In this document: positions 42,170 through 55,995 of the stretch, piece by piece
Numbering within the stretch: the stretch's first letter is position 1
Layout: each line of letters opens with the position of its first letter
Source: Leucaena leucocephala
Taxonomy: Eukaryota; Streptophyta; Magnoliopsida; Fabales; Fabaceae
Direction of reading: 5' to 3'
NCBI GenBank assembly: GCA_037074615.1
Contig: CM073551.1
Location: 14,817,750 to 14,881,749, forward strand
Length of the DNA: 64,000 bases
The notes under the pieces: generated by a model
What the model was told of the DNA's origin: nothing
Seen by the model: only the letters and a program-made list of their open reading frames with translations
The model's database searches: none
Made by a program: the position numbers and the translations under genes

Positions 42170-45100
42170 CACTACCTTCATGGCACGTATTACGAGGAAT
42201 CCTCCCTTGTCAATGATTATTGAATATTTTATCTATTATTCACCGTTTATACACATATCCGGACACCGGCTCCTTCTGTCCGATACACTGGCCTGCAGTG
42301 TTCAGGCATCCCTGTGAGTCATATCAGTCATCTGACTGAGGTCATCCGAACTCATTCAGTCCCTTTTCAAATACCGATAAATCTCCCTATCGGATACCCG
42401 GAGGCCACATACTCCCGTCTGGATTTTCTGATTTGTGAATAACTTTTTCTACAGGCCTCCTATCGGTATTCTGTCAGTTTCCTGACATCCGTCCCATAAG
42501 GACGTATCATCCTATATTTTTTCACTTAGATATGAAATCTAGGATATCCGATAGGAATTTTTATAACTTTTGGACTATCAGATCAATTCTGGCTATCTGG
42601 AGTCTTGAAAAATTCCTGTATTAAGCCAGATTATTAAGCGTCACTTGCTCTCTCTACCGGTGAAATCTGGGACTGAATTTCTTTCGGACAGTCCAAACCA
42701 CTTCCGGCCTGACTTTCTTTAATTACAATTTAGCCCCAGGGAACTTTTCTTCTTCTCATTTAAGTCCCTTTTTACTTGGCTAAAATTACACTTAAGGACC
42801 CCACATTTTTGTCTACTTTTCTTTTTTGGCTTTAAACTTTCCATAATTGCACTTAAGTTCTTCCATTTCCTTTCTTTACTTTACTAGGTCTAGGGGCATT
42901 ATTGTCTTTTCATATCTTACCAGAGTATTCTCTGACCCTAGTCAATTATCCAGATACCCTTTCTTGACTGTCTAACCTTAGCCAAATGACCAAAATACCC
43001 TTTACTCATTCTTCAGTTATTCTATAACATAAGGGCATTTTCGTCATTTTGCACAGTTTTCCCGGACACCGGCCCCTTTTACCACTGAACTGATATTATG
43101 GGCCTGGGCCTTCCCTGGTGTCACTACGGGCCTTAGAAAACACTATATGGCCTCCGGCCATAGTCCGATTATCTCTATTCGGACTGCTCTTCCTTTACCG
43201 ATTATAACTGTAAATTCCCATCTTCGAGAATTTTTACAGAAAAATCAAGACCTCAAATCAAAATTCTGTGTTGCGTCATTCAACCCGGAATCCTTTTCTC
43301 TATCTCTCGGTATTTTTCAGATATTTTATCTGGACCGGGCTATTTTTGCCTGAAAGTACGCTTCCGCTCACACTTTTCAAAAATGACCATTCTACCCTTG
43401 GTCACATTTCTAATTCTTTCATACACATAGAGACCTCATATGCACATTTCACAGTTCAGTGAAATGATCATCATAATTTTTTCTATTTTTTGGCAAAATA
43501 TGGTACTCATCGGCTACCAGCCCGATCTTTTCCATAATTATGATTATGCCCTTGAATTCTCTTTCTGGCATCTCTAGGCCTAAAAATTGGGGTGTTACAA
43601 TTTTTGTCATTCTGGACAGGCCCAGAAGCCAAGACATACACAAGTGAGGTTAACCAGAGTCAGTATATGCCCTGATAGGGTACAGAAAGGTGTAAAATGA
43701 CAATTTTACCCTTAGGGTAAGATAGTACAAGAAAGGGCACCCAGGGGTATTTTGGTCATTTCACAGGGGATCTGTAATTGAGTTTAGACCCAGTATAAAA
43801 ATGTCAATGTATAAAGGACCCAGATACTAAACTTAAGGTCAGAAGACATAATATTGATTTTCAAAAAAATTAGATTCAGAAAATAGTCCAATTTTCGAGA
43901 AAACGGACCGGGCCGGTACCGGATTGGATTGAAATTTTCCAGAGGCTTCCAGAAGGCTTCAATTTCGGCACATGCTGAATGAGGTATCCCATGAGGTGTC
44001 CCTTGGATAATTTCATGATGATGTAGTAAAAGGAATAAAGAAAAATAGGAAATTCCAGAAAAACGGTGGCCACAAGTTCAGAGTTCTTGGAAATTACAGA
44101 AATGCCATCCCTCAAAACTATAAATACCCCCTTGCCTTCATTCTCACGGACAAGAGCAAGATTTAGAGAGATAAGGAGGTTCTAGAGAGAGAAAGTGAGA
44201 GGAAGAAACGAAGAAATGAAGTTCTGGCGGTGTGGAAAGCAGTACAGAGATTCTAGAGTTCTGCTAAGCTTTTGAGGTAGTAACTAATCCTAGCTTTTAT
44301 GTAATGGCTTTGTGATTTGTTGTGCTATTGTTTGGTTGGATTGTTGTCTTATATGTTATGCTTGAAGCTCTATTACAATGCTATGATCATATAATATTGA
44401 ATATGGAAGCACGCACCATACTTATCTGTACACATTCACAAGCAAGCACTGTCACTTTGCATTACATATATTGTTATGATTATTATTACTGAGATTCCCC
44501 TGAATCTCATCCCCATATATAACCCATTACAGGGGAGGTTATGGCAAAGTAAATTTTGGGAATTTTAAGAGACGTCGTTATGCTGCCGAAATTCTGACAA
44601 GATGGCAAGAGTAAAGAAAGGAGCTAATACGTACTGTGTATGTAGGTACTGTCTAAGGAGGCTGGAAGTGAGTGGACCTAGCCAGTTCATCCAGTCTTTC
44701 CTGGGTACTTACGTAGAATGGTAGTTCTCATGGGAATTACCGAATCGGTACAAGATCAGTTACTTTCTAAAGACGAAGCATAGCGGTTATGCTGCCGGAT
44801 TTCAGGCAGGAAAAGATGTAATAGAAATATGAGGATTTTGTACATGCTCTGATGTATAACAACTTATTATTTAATAATAGGTATTGTTTGGCATGTTTGA
44901 CTGATATGTGATGGATGTATGCATATGTATGCAAAGCTAAGTGCTAGAATTTATCACTATGAACAGTAACACGTGGTGACTTGATGATGTTTGATCCATA
45001 ATTAAAAATAGTAAATGGATGAATAAATGTATGATATTTTTATGGTAAATAGTAAACATATTAAGCTTCGATTTGATATATAGAATGCCTCATTTGGATA

Positions 45101-45455
45101 TATACACATGGAGATATAAATTATCAAAGTTGGGACCAGAATGCTGGATTCAGGGGGAAAATGCTGGATGAACACAAAAATTGTAATGTTGACCTACGTT
45201 GATTTGGTCAATGAGTGATTTTTTCCTGAAATATAATTGAGTTATCTTCATGTAACAATTTGAACCACTTCATTTTGATTTTTCTAGAATTATTTATGAT
45301 TTTTTGAAGTCAGGTCACTCCTCTGGAATTTGCACAGTGAACAGTACACGATAAGAGTAAAACTCCAGATTTATAAATTGGACTTCAATGACCTTGAAAG
45401 TGGTTCTAAATGCTACCAAATGGTCCCTAAGACGTACAAAAGTAAGGACGTTTCA

Positions 45456-47563
45456 ACAAGCACACATACAATCAAACAGGCATAAGATTATTGTTAAGCA
45501 TTCTTGCTGCCTCTTAGGTGTCTTTGCTATTCATTTCTTGGATTGATCCTTCCTTCTCACAAATGTCAAAACCTAGCCATTACAAAGTAACATCAAGTTA
45601 CAATTTACTTCCAACAAAATTCCAAGACTAGGGTTTCAACTAGGTTCCATCCTTTCTTTAATTTATGACTTATGCTTCCATATTTCTAAATCAAATTCTC
45701 ATGGTTCATTTCCACATAATTTTTCATGTAGAATCCAAATATGCATTAAGATTCTCCAAAATCAAATTGCATCCCATGCTACTGTACAGAACCGAAAACA
45801 CCTCTCTTGTTTCCAAAAATTCTCATTTTGATTCCAATGCTTCCAATATTGGTTTCTCTACTATATCCCCACACAATTTTCCATTCTAAACCCATTGGAA
45901 GCATCAAAATCATGAAATTACAACATATGAACAGTGATTCATACAGTACCAGAATAGAACACAATCTTTGATTCACAAGCATACTTGAATTTTTAAGCTA
46001 TTACCACCTGATTCTAGCTTGTTTAAGCTTATCTAAACTATCTATAACATAAAACTCATCTTCCTTTCACATCAAAACAGAATGGACAGCAGCACCATCA
46101 AGAGGAATATGTCCCAAAAACCTCTTAAAACTAAGAACAAACTTGCTAGAACATAGTCTAGGATCAAGGGGACAACTTACCTTACTAGTTTCTTCAAGGT
46201 GCTTGCCTCCTACAAGCTTGAGTGGTAATTTTGCAAGAGTTTCCCCAAGGTTCTTGGATTCACAGAAATGGTCTGAAATTGGGGGGTATTTATAGAAAAA
46301 ATTGGGGAAAATAGAAGGCCAAGATCACTTTGTACACTATTTGATCTAAGGGCTTAGATTTAATCTTAGATTTTTTTTCTTTAATAATTATGACATCACC
46401 ACCATGACATCATCAAGAGGGACACCTCATAGGACACTTGGCGCCATTCTCATGGTGGGAAGCTCCTAGAAAAATTCCAATCCAATCCGATACCGGCCTG
46501 GTCCGATTTCTCGAAAACCGAACTATTTTCTGAATCTAATTTTTCTGAGATTCCATAATATGTTTTCTGACCTTAAATCTAGTATCCGGATTCTTCCTAT
46601 ATTGACATTCTTCTACTGGATTTAAACTCAATTACAGATCCCTTAGAAAATGACTAAAATACCCTTGGTGCCCTTTCTTGTACTACTTTAACCCTAAGGG
46701 CACAATCGTCATCTCACACCTCTTTGTACCTTATCAGAGCATATACTGACTCTGTCTAACCCTTCTTGTACATGTCTTGGCATTTTGTTGGCCTGTCCAA
46801 AATGACCAAAATGCCCTTCATTCATCTATTGCTCCTTAGTGCAACACAGGTGCATTTTCATAATTTTGCATTTTTCCGGGGTTCCTCTGAACACTGGCCC
46901 ACCTATCAGTCCAACTGTCTTATTGGGCCTTTATAGGGTCCATTACGTTTATGGCACAATTCTCAAGGAATAGCTCCAGGAGCTATTTATCGGGTATTTT
47001 ATTCCACTGTAAATTCCATTAAAAATTCTACAGGATTCTTTTTCTGATCCTGTCAATTTTATAAATTCTTATATTAATTATAGGAATTTACTGTAAGGTC
47101 TCATCTGATTCCAAGATCCAAAAAATACTTTAATAATTTTATCTAACTTCAAAAATTTATTTCAATTTTTCAGGAGCTCAAATCAAAATTCTGTATTGCG
47201 TCAAACTAACCGGAATAATTTTCTCTATCTACTGGTAAAATTTGGGTCTGATCTGACTCAGGCATTTTTGGCCTGTTTTCGGTGCAAATTCTCCATAATT
47301 ACACTTTTGCCCCTTGAATTTTTATAAATTGTACGTACGTCCTCAAATTTGGCTAAAATTACAGTTAAGGACCCCACATTTTTGTTTACTTTCTCTTTTG
47401 GCCTTAAAACTTTTATATTTTCACTTAAGTCCTTGCCTTTTCTTCCTTTTTCAATTTAATCCCTTTCTTTACATAAATGGCCACATTTTTTTCTTAGAGA
47501 ATCTCGCATATATTACATACAAACTGTACATACTATCCAGTACTGAAAATTAGGGATATTACA
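45456..47563 (-). mobile_element. 5' LTR of element F, truncated
   Basis: This 2.1-kb fragment aligns to 19894-19960 plus 21411-23415 of the other F LTR, without the T insertion. It has many substitutions and some indels (for example extra bases near 46940-46985), so F is older than B and C. The outer end TTAGGGATATTACA abuts TSD CTAAG. A minus-strand TATA box is at 46287-46294. Confidence 0.88.
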
Positions 47564-47568
47564 CTAAG

Positions 47569-48109
47569 TGACAAAGTGTAAGAATTATTTGACTTTGCAA
47601 CTGATTGAGCTCTTTAGGTACAAAAACCGTCACACACAACTTCCTAAACAATGAACACAGCTCCACCAATAGCTACGTATGTTTCTAGCGGTTACATTTT
47701 TATCCAATTGAAACTGCTAGAAAATATTGCCCACGCTAGCAATTTGTAGCAGTTACACATAACTGCTAGAAAATTCTAGTGGTTACTTGTAATCGCTAGA
47801 AAATCTTGTCCACGACGAGGGAAATTTGAATTTCAAACTCCATAGACGTTCCTAATGGATGGCAACTTCTAGAAATGTCGTACTTAGAGGGAAAATTTGT
47901 TTTGCCAAATTTTTAAACAACGTATTAAGTTAAAATAGTAATAGCTAATATTAGCTTAAAATTAACAACAAAAAATTGTACAAACATTGTAAAAAATTGT
48001 AATTATAATTAAAATTTTGAATGAAACAAATTGTCAAATATTAAACAACATTTGTATTTTAATTTATTACAATTAAACAATATAAGCATCAGCGGTTTGG
48101 GCCACTATC
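47569..48109 (-). mobile_element. CACTA element X, subterminal region
   Basis: Repeats of CTAGCGGTT and its variants occur in both orientations between 47690 and 47880, as in 12020-13053. An AT-rich spacer follows. It is downstream of the X gene relic on the minus strand. The actual terminus is not seen in the 47569 flank. Confidence 0.55.
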
Positions 48110-48526
48110 TGCCTCATCCTCATTGGGATGCTAGGTTGGGCTGGCTGCGGGGGCTAGGCGAGATAGAGAAAGAGCAGAGGTAGCTAAAAGCTTAGAGCCA
48201 GTGTCCTAACCAGCTATTCCATGGCCATACGGAATCGATCGAGCTACCCTGAAACTATAGCTGGATAAGCTCAGTAACCTCCTGCCGAAACTCCTATCGG
48301 ATATCCTCCTTAACCTTTCGTCTAACAACATCCTTTATTGGTCATCTAAAATCCTCCCCAAATCCTTGAATGATCTTGTCTCGCACCTCAAGGTCTAACT
48401 CATCGGCTTTGGTATGCTTCATTCTCTCGATCTTCTGGTGGGACGTTTCAACAAACTGAGGAGTCCCTGGCATCTGTAAAGACCCAGCAAGACCCAAACA
48501 GGTCATCCTAATCAGTGTGGGCCCAA

Positions 48527-49516
48527 TAAAACATCCTTAATCTCATGCTTTCATATACTCAATTGGAAGTATCTTAGATCATTGGAACATCATTTTACCT
48601 TAGAAACATGAATTTCCAAGAGTTAGGCTATCGGGTACTGTTCAGCCCAGGTATCTTATTGGGCCTTTGATGGCGCCATTTTTGGGCCTTTTAGGGTCCA
48701 TTACCTTTCTGGCACGTTTCACAAGAAATCTCTTCCGACGATATTCATCGGGTACTTTTGCCATTATACACCGTTTCTACACATCTCCTGACACCGACTC
48801 TTTTTATCAGATAGACTAGCATACTGCGTCAAGGCATCCCTTTGGTCATAACAGGCATCTGACCGATGTCATCTGACCTCATTTAGTCTCAGTTTGAATA
48901 CCGATAAATCTCCTAATCGGATCCCCAGAAGTCACACACTCCCGTATGAATTTACTAATTTGTGAATAACTTTTTCTACAGACCTCCTTTCGGTATTCTG
49001 TCAGTTCCCTAACATCCTCCTCAACAGGACGCATCTTCCTATAATTTCTCATTTATATATGAGATCTAGGATATCCGATAAGAATTTTTTATACTTTTAG
49101 ACTATCAGATAAATTTTGGCTATCTGGAGTCCTGAGAAAATTCCTGTATTAAGCTGGATTACCCAACATCATTTGCTCTATCTACTGGTAAAATCTGGGA
49201 CTGAAATGCTTTCGAGCAGTCCAAACCACTTCTGGCCTAACTTTCTTTAATTACAATTTGGCCTCGGGGAACTTTTCTTCTTTTCAATTTAGTCCTTTAA
49301 ATTTGGTTAAAATTACACTTAAAGACCCCAAATTTTTGTCTACTTTTCCCTTTTAGCCTTAAACTTTTTATAATTGCATTCAAGTCCTTACATTTTCTTT
49401 CTTTTGCAATTTAATCCCTTTCTTTGCATAAATGGACACATCTTTTCCTAAAAAATATCTCATATATTTCATTCAATATGTACATATAAATCAGTACAAA
49501 AATTAGGGATATTACA
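48527..49516 (-). mobile_element. Solo LTR H, internally deleted
   Basis: The LTR starts TAAAACATCC (TG changed to TA) and ends GGGATATTACA. TSD CCCAA is at 48522-48526 and 49517-49521. It belongs to the F/E LTR group but is only 990 bp. A deletion joins GGGTACTGTTCA directly to GCCCAGGTATC, removing promoter and R. It lies inside a coding block of CACTA X. Confidence 0.88.
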
Positions 49517-49801
49517 CCCAAGGCCTAGCCCACTAACTCGCCCGGGGTGCTACAGTCGGTTGTGGCCTGCTAACAGTGACACAGTAGGATCCAAGCTGGC
49601 GGACCACTGTGACTCCCGCAGCTCAGTATCCATCTAAGCCATGCGGACCTATCAAAATTAAAATAGGCCAATTAATATTGAATATTTAAACTTAAATATC
49701 ATTATTTAATTAATCAATATAATTAATTATATGCCGTCATCTCCACTACCTCAGCTGTCAAAGGAGTCCCATCTTGCGACATGTAGAGGTATGGCCACAT
49801 C

Positions 49802-52693
49802 TAAAACATCCTCCTTTAGACCCCTCAGAGTACACTTGCGGAAGCGATATCGACTCGATTGTATCTCAACTTAAGCTCAGAAATTTAAAATTTTACTCTT
49901 AAGTTCCTTATTCTGAACCTTTATTTTGAAAACTGATTTATCTTATTCTACACATCCAAATGAGGCTTATTACCTATCCACGTAATGCCCCAGATGTGTG
50001 CTACTGGCTTACCAAATTTTGTGGCCAAACTCTTGCGTTTACTAGGTCAAACTGAGGTCAAAACACTGCTACCTCAGGACCTACGAATTTCTCTGCCATA
50101 ATTTCTCATACACAATTGAATATTCCAAACAATATTTATTATTAAATAATAAATTGTTATACAACAGGGCATGCACAAAATCCTCATATCTCTATTACAT
50201 CTTTTCCTGCCTAAAATCCAGCAGCATAACTACTAGACTTCATCTTTACAAATAACTAATCTTGTACTGATTCGGTAATTCCCGTGAGAACTACCATTCT
50301 ACGTAAGTACCCAGGAAAGACTGGATGAACCGGCTAGGTCCACTCACTTCCAGACTCCTTAGACAGTACCTACGTACACAGTACGTATCAGCTTCTTTCT
50401 TCATTCTGCCATAATTTTGGCAGCATAACGGCGTCTTTCAGGGGATGAGATTCAGGGGAATCTTAGTAGTAATAATCATAACAATATATGTAATGCAGTG
50501 TGATAGTGTTTTCTTATGATTGTGTACATATAAGCATGCTTTGTGCTTCCATACTCAATAATAACATATGATCATAGCATTATGTAGTAGAGCTTCAGAC
50601 ATAACATATAAGACAACAATCCAACCAAACAATAGCACATCAAATCACAAAGCCATTACATAAAAGCTAGGATTAGTTACTACCTAGCTAGCTTAGCAGA
50701 ATTCTACTATCTCTATACTGTTTCCCGCTACGCCAGAACTTCCTTCCTTCTTTCTTTCTCTCACTTTCTCTCTCTAGAACTCACTTCCCTCTCTAAATTG
50801 GCTCTTGGTCGTGAAGACAATGGCAAGGGGGAGGGGGTATTTATTCTTGAGGCAAGGTGGAATATGTGGTCCAGATCAATTCTCAATGAGTGGCTCAGAT
50901 CGCTTTGCTTGCTTACCAAGTTTCGATGACATCATCCTCCATAATTACTCATCAAATATGACATCATCATGGGACACCTCACATGCTAGGTGGCACAATG
51001 GTGGGGCCCTTGGGACACCTCACCAGCTGACTCAGTATTTCCAGAGAATTCCATAGTCTTGCACCGGAATACGCAGTTGAGATCGTGCCACGTGTCCTTA
51101 ACTTTTCTTCTCCCTCTATATCAGTGCCATCAGGCATCTAGATGACACCTTTCACGCTATCCCATGGTTACCAGATAAGTCCAGAACTTTATCTGATCAA
51201 TTCCCCGGTTATCATGTCAACCGAGTAACTTTACTTTATTGAAAAGTCACTAAAATATTATTTTAATGCCACTTTTTCCCACATATATGTTGGGCTACGT
51301 TTTTGGGCCTTGGAATATCAACTTGGGTCTCTGATCCAGCCCAAGCAGTTTGATGGCTCAATTCCCAAGACTATCCCTTGGTAAATTATGAAAATATCCT
51401 TGGTTCCTCTTTCTTTACTTTAATGAGTCTAGGGGCATTACTGTCTTTTCTCATCTTACCAGAGTATTCTCTGACTCTGGTCAACTATCCAGATAACCTT
51501 TCTTGACTGTCTCACCTTAGCCAAATGACCAAAATACCTTTTACTCCTTCTTTCACTATTTTATAACATAAGGGCATTTTCGTCATTTTACACCTTTTTC
51601 CAGACACCGCCCCTTTTACCACTGAACTGATATCATGTCTCTAGGCCTTCCTTGGTGTCATGACGGGTCTCTGACTGATGTCATCTGAGCTCATTCAGTC
51701 TCAATTTGAATACCGATAAATCTCCTATTCGGATACCCGGAGGTCACAAACTTCCTCTCAATTCACTAATTTGTGAATAACTTTTTCTACAGACCTCGTT
51801 TCGGTATTCTGTCAATTCCCTAACATCTGTCTTTACAGGACGCATCTTCTTGTAGTTTTTCACTCATATATGAGGTCTAGGATATCCGATAGGAATTTTT
51901 TATACTTTTAGACTATCAGATAATTTCAGCTATCTGGAGTCCTGATAAAATTCCTGTATTAAGCTGGATTATCCAGCATCATTTCCTCTATCTACTGATG
52001 AAATTTAGGTCTGAAATGCTTCCGGGCAATTCTAAACCACTTTTGGCTCAACTTTCCAAAATTACCATTTTACCCCAGAAAACTTTTCTTCTTTTCACTT
52101 AAATCCCTTAACTTTCCATAATTCTTACACACTCATAGAGACCTCATATACATATTTCACAGTTCAGTGAAATAATCAGCATAATTTTCTCTATTTTCTG
52201 GTAAAATATGGTACTCATCGACTATCAGCCCAATCTTTCCCATAATTATGATTATGCCCCTGAATTCTCTTTCTGGCATCTTTACTTATCTTCTTATCCT
52301 TCATCTTAAGTTCTAGAAATTCTCTTTCAACAACTCATCCCCTGAACTCTTCGGGAGTCATTGTTAATTGAAAGGCTCGATAACCCGCCCATATCAGGTT
52401 ATCTTACTCAGGAGCCAGCCCATATCTAGCTACCTGCAGAATTCCTAGGCTTAAGACTTAGGATATTCCTTATGTTCCTCTTTTTGAACCTAGGTGAACT
52501 GTCCTTATTTTGTAGGTCAAAGACTTAACTCATCTTTAAATCCTGAGGGACTTAACTCATCCCTTGGATTCCTACAAAATATAGGTAAGTGATCTGCCCA
52601 TATCAGATTACTACCCTGGGACTATGGGTTTAGCAGTCTACCCATATCAGACTACCTCCCAGTTCTCCTAGACCCAAAAATTAGGATGTTACA
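49802..52693 (-). mobile_element. Solo LTR I
   Basis: The LTR starts TAAAACATCCTCC and ends AGGATGTTACA. TSD ACATC is at 49797-49801 and 52694-52698. It is 2892 bp and of the G/D group. The stem-loop at 50447-50464 has one mismatch. The TATA position reads TATTTATT near 50838, a weakened box. It interrupts a CACTA X exon. Confidence 0.9.
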
Positions 52694-53603
52694 ACATCTC
52701 TTAGTAAGTAGGCATGAACCCCCTGCTCCTGTCAGAGCTTTGCCCTCTATAGATTAAATAGAAACAATAATTATTTACATATTATATATATGCACAAACA
52801 CAATGTATACATCATAATTTGAATGTACTTACTATTTCATCGTACTCGACAGCGAAGCTCTTGGAGCCAACCATCTGCTGCATTATCTGTTGCCTCACGC
52901 TACCCACATTCCTCTGGGAGAGGGCTTGAAATAAAATATAATAATATTAATAAAAATTCAAAAGATTTTAAAACTAATGCAATAATATAAATATCATATG
53001 TACCTACTACTCAGGCGAGATCCTCAAGTAGACATAGTGGGCCCAATCTTGCTCCAGGACTCTATTGGATACATCTGCCACAATGTCCTCTAATAGCCTC
53101 ATCCCATCACTGTTCTTCTCTAGCTACATATCCAGTCTCCAGTTCTTACACGCTGCCCCTAGTCTCTTTAGGGTATCCACCTTCAACTCCTCTCCTACTA
53201 TGAATTTGCTCTATAATTAAATAAAAGATAAAATTTTAGTTATCATATAGATTATGTACATTTAATATAAATTATATATAATCTACCTTAAATCTATATA
53301 TACAGTACATAGATTCAATATATTAAATCTATCTAAAAATATATATTCATATAGATTAATTAAATAATTAATCAAATAATTAATTAATCTATATATTCAA
53401 TTAATCAACTAATTAATTACTTTAAATAAAAAATAGGATTTACTCTGGATATGGGAACAGTGTAGGAGCTGGTGCTCCTAGTGGTGGCAGAGGCGAAGGC
53501 AACCTTATTACTTCTCAAAGCAGGGTGGTTGGAGAAAAAAGATCATTGCAAAGACGAAAAGAGTCACCAACGAAAGCTTTAGAAAGTAACTTGCCATCGT
53601 TTC

Positions 53604-55995
53604 TGTCACATCCTCACTTTCCTAGCTTCATCGTCTCCAAAATAGTACCCTGTTATGTTTGGAAAAGATAGGGGTGAGATTTTTGGGGAAATTTTAGTAG
53701 TAAACGGTACCATAAATAGTGTATGCAAATATATGCTTAGTGTTAAACATGCTTGCTTTACTATGATTATGCTTGCATTATGACATATACATGCTTCTAT
53801 GATTCTTACTTATAACATATGGCCATAGCATAAAAATAAATAGAGCATTATCAATCATACATGCTTCACATAACCAAGACAAGTCAATAGCATATTAACA
53901 ACACTTAAACAATAAGCATACAAGTTTAGGTATAAGTCCACTACCTGGCATGCAGCCTTTTCTTTAGTCCTTAGCCTTTGCTCTGAGATCCCTTCTTTAT
54001 AGAGGTCAGAGCCTATACATAGCATAATAATATTCTTATTATTATCCTATCCAGCATAACTCCACTTAACTAAAACTTATCTTGGGGTAATAGCCCTATT
54101 CTAACAATCCCCTAGCTTTCTTTCTATCCACGACTAACCTTATAGAGAGAGATATTTCCCTATTATAACTACTAAATTTATAAGAACAATCCTATAATTT
54201 ATTAGAACAGGGACTAGAAAAATTACTTACCTTATTCCTAAGATTGTCGAGTCCCTAAGCTCCTTGGATTGCTCCTAGCTCAGCCAAAACTCCCTATTTC
54301 TCTTCCTTTCTTTATTTCTTTCTTTCTTTCTGTCTGTCTCTCTTTCTTTCTTTCTCTCTCTCTCTCTCTTCCTTTCTCTTCTTGTTGCTGTGGTGTGAAT
54401 GAAATGGGAGGGGTGAGGGGTATTTATAGGTGGAGCAAGGTGGGATGGATGGCTCAGATCGAATCACGATGAACGGCTCAGATCGCTTAGCTTCCTCAAA
54501 AAACTTCGCCTGCATCATGGTGATGACATCATCATCCTTAATGACTCATCAAAATGATATCACCCATGGACACCTCATATGCTTAGGTGGCACAATGGTG
54601 GGGCCCTTGGGACACCTCACCAGCTGACTCAGCTCTTCCAGAGAATTCCAGAGCCTTATCCCAGAATAAATGGCTGAGATCGTGCCTCGTGTCCTTATCC
54701 TTTTCTTCTTCCTCTATGTTCATGCCATGTGGCGCCTTATGGGTACCTTTGATGCCACCTCATGGCTTCCAGATAAGTCTCAAGCTTTATCTGCTCAATT
54801 CCCCAGTTATCACTCCACCCGGGTAACTTTACTTTATTGAAAAGTTATTAAAATATTACTTTAATGCCACTTTAACCCTCATAATTCTTGGGCTACATTT
54901 TTGTACTCTTCGAATGCTATCTTGGGCCTCTTATCAAGCTCAAGTACTCTGATGGCTCAATTTCCAAGAAACATCCCTTAGCAAATTACCAAAATGCCCT
55001 CGGTTCCTCTTTATTTACTTTAACGAGTCTAGGGGCATTATTGTCTTTTCACACCTTACCAGAGTATTCCCTGATCCTGGTCAACTATCCATATAACATT
55101 TCTTGACTGTCTAACCTTAGTCGAATGACAAAAATACCCTTCACTCATTCTTTAATTATTTTAAACATAGGGGTATTTTCATCATTTTGCACATTTTTCT
55201 GGACCCTGGCCCCTTTTTCCGATAAACTGATATCATGGGCCTGGGCCTCCCTTAGCATCATCATGGTCCTTTATGTCACGTTATCTGGGCTCATTCAGTC
55301 CCAGTTTGCTCACCGATTAATTTCCCAGTCGGATATCGGGCGTTCACGAACTTCCGTCAAAATTCACTAAAAAGTGAATAACTTTTCTTACAGATCTCCT
55401 TTCAGGACTCCGTCAGTTCCCTAACCTCTATCTTCATAGGACGCATCTTCCTGTAACTTCTCACTTATATCTGAGGTCCAAGACATCTGATAAAAATTTC
55501 AGATAACTTTCAGACTATCAGATAAATTTCAGCTATCTGAAACTCTAATGAAATTTTTGTAATAAGCTAGATTAACCAGCATCTTTTTCTCTATCTATTG
55601 ATAAAATTTAGGACTGAAATGCTTTCGGGCAGTTCTAAGCCACTTCTTGCTCAACTTTCTATAATTACTATTTTGCCCCTGGAAACTTTTCCTCTTTTCA
55701 ATTAAGTCCCTTAACTTTTCATAATTACACTTAATGGCCCACAACTTGTGTCTACTTCATCTTTGCACCATGGAACTTTTAAACTTTCACTTTAGTCCCA
55801 TTCTTTTCTAAAATAACCATTATGCCCCTAGGGACTTTTACTATTTACACATAAGTCCCTGTACTTTCACTTATTTGCAGTTTAGTCCCTGAAAATCCTC
55901 TGTATGTTTCTGGGACTTCTGCTCAAAGGGATCCAATAGCCTATCTATTTCAGGCTACTATCTGAGTCTCTGGGCCTAAAAATTGGGATATTACA
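53604..55995 (-). mobile_element. LTR J1
   Basis: The LTR starts TGTCACATCCTCAC and ends TTGGGATATTACA; it is 2392 bp. It is longer than J2 mainly because about 70 bp near 54125-54200 is absent from J2. A minus-strand TATA box is at 54421-54428, with a long CT-rich tract at 54290-54385. The phrase GGCTCAGATCG occurs twice (54452-54490). Confidence 0.9.
54421..54428 (-). promoter_or_regulatory. TATA box of LTR J1
   Basis: TATTTATA on the plus strand. The J2 equivalent reads TAATTTATA (59683-59691), with one inserted base. Confidence 0.6.

Larger units (their letters stand above)
33406..43599 (-). mobile_element. Solo LTR D, split by element C
   Basis: The LTR starts TGAAACATCCTTAC at 33406 and ends GGGGTGTTACA at 43599. 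TSD ATTTT is at 33401-33405 and 43600-43604. Without C and one TSD copy it is about 3.64 kb. A minus-strand TATA box is at 34740-34747 and the stem-loop at 34356-34373 (loop GGGG). Removal of C restores GGGTCCACTACCTTCATGGC, closely matching LTR G near 15247. No ORF is supported. Confidence 0.9.
32776..45455 (+). mobile_element. 3' LTR of element E, split by D (with C inside)
   Basis: The LTR is in two parts, 32776-33405 and 43605-45455, about 2.48 kb in total. It starts TGTAATATCCC and ends AAGGACGTTTCA. The parts rejoin cleanly at GGGTATTTT/TGTCATTCTGG, matching the uninterrupted phrase in LTR G in reverse. A TATA box is at 44119-44126 and the stem-loop at 44491-44508 (loop CCCT). The following bases ACAAG (45456-45460) match the position in F's other LTR (19894-19898), identifying E's target site. 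No 5' LTR of E remains. Confidence 0.87.
18823..47563 (-). mobile_element. Nested LTR-retrotransposon cluster, host element F
   Basis: F (minus) spans the entire cluster. The plus strand begins TGTCATATCC at 18823 and ends GATATTACA at 47563, with TSD CTAAG at 18818-18822 and 47564-47568. F's 3' LTR holds solo LTR T (19961-21405). F's 5' LTR was entered by E (plus). E's 3' LTR holds solo LTR D (33406-43599), and D holds C (35621-42169). A deletion joins the gag of F head to head with the leader of E near 27750. It removed F's leader and part of its 5' LTR together with E's 5' LTR. Confidence 0.88.
48110..53603 (-). pseudogene. CACTA transposon gene relic with introns (Transposase_24-like)
   Basis: With LTRs H and I removed, minus-strand exon-like blocks remain at 53444-53603, 53004-53210, 52833-52924, 52699-52746 joined to about 49727-49801, and 49522-49648 joined to 48110-48526. 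Three gaps begin with GT and end with AG: 53211-53443, 52925-53003 and 52747-52832. A fourth gap (49649 to about 49726) keeps only its AG. The blocks encode VDTLKRLGAACKNWRLDM, RVLEQDWAHYVYL, MVGSKSFAVEYDE and MSQDGTPLTAEVVE. This resembles the plant transposase family PF03004 of CACTA elements, a judgement made from motif order only. Several in-frame stops show decay. Confidence 0.55.

Noticed and set aside
35616..42174. CACTA pentamer at both ends of element C as a sign of a CACTA transposon
   Set aside because: It is a 5-bp target-site duplication outside TG..CA LTR ends, and the sequence is part of the LTR D target.
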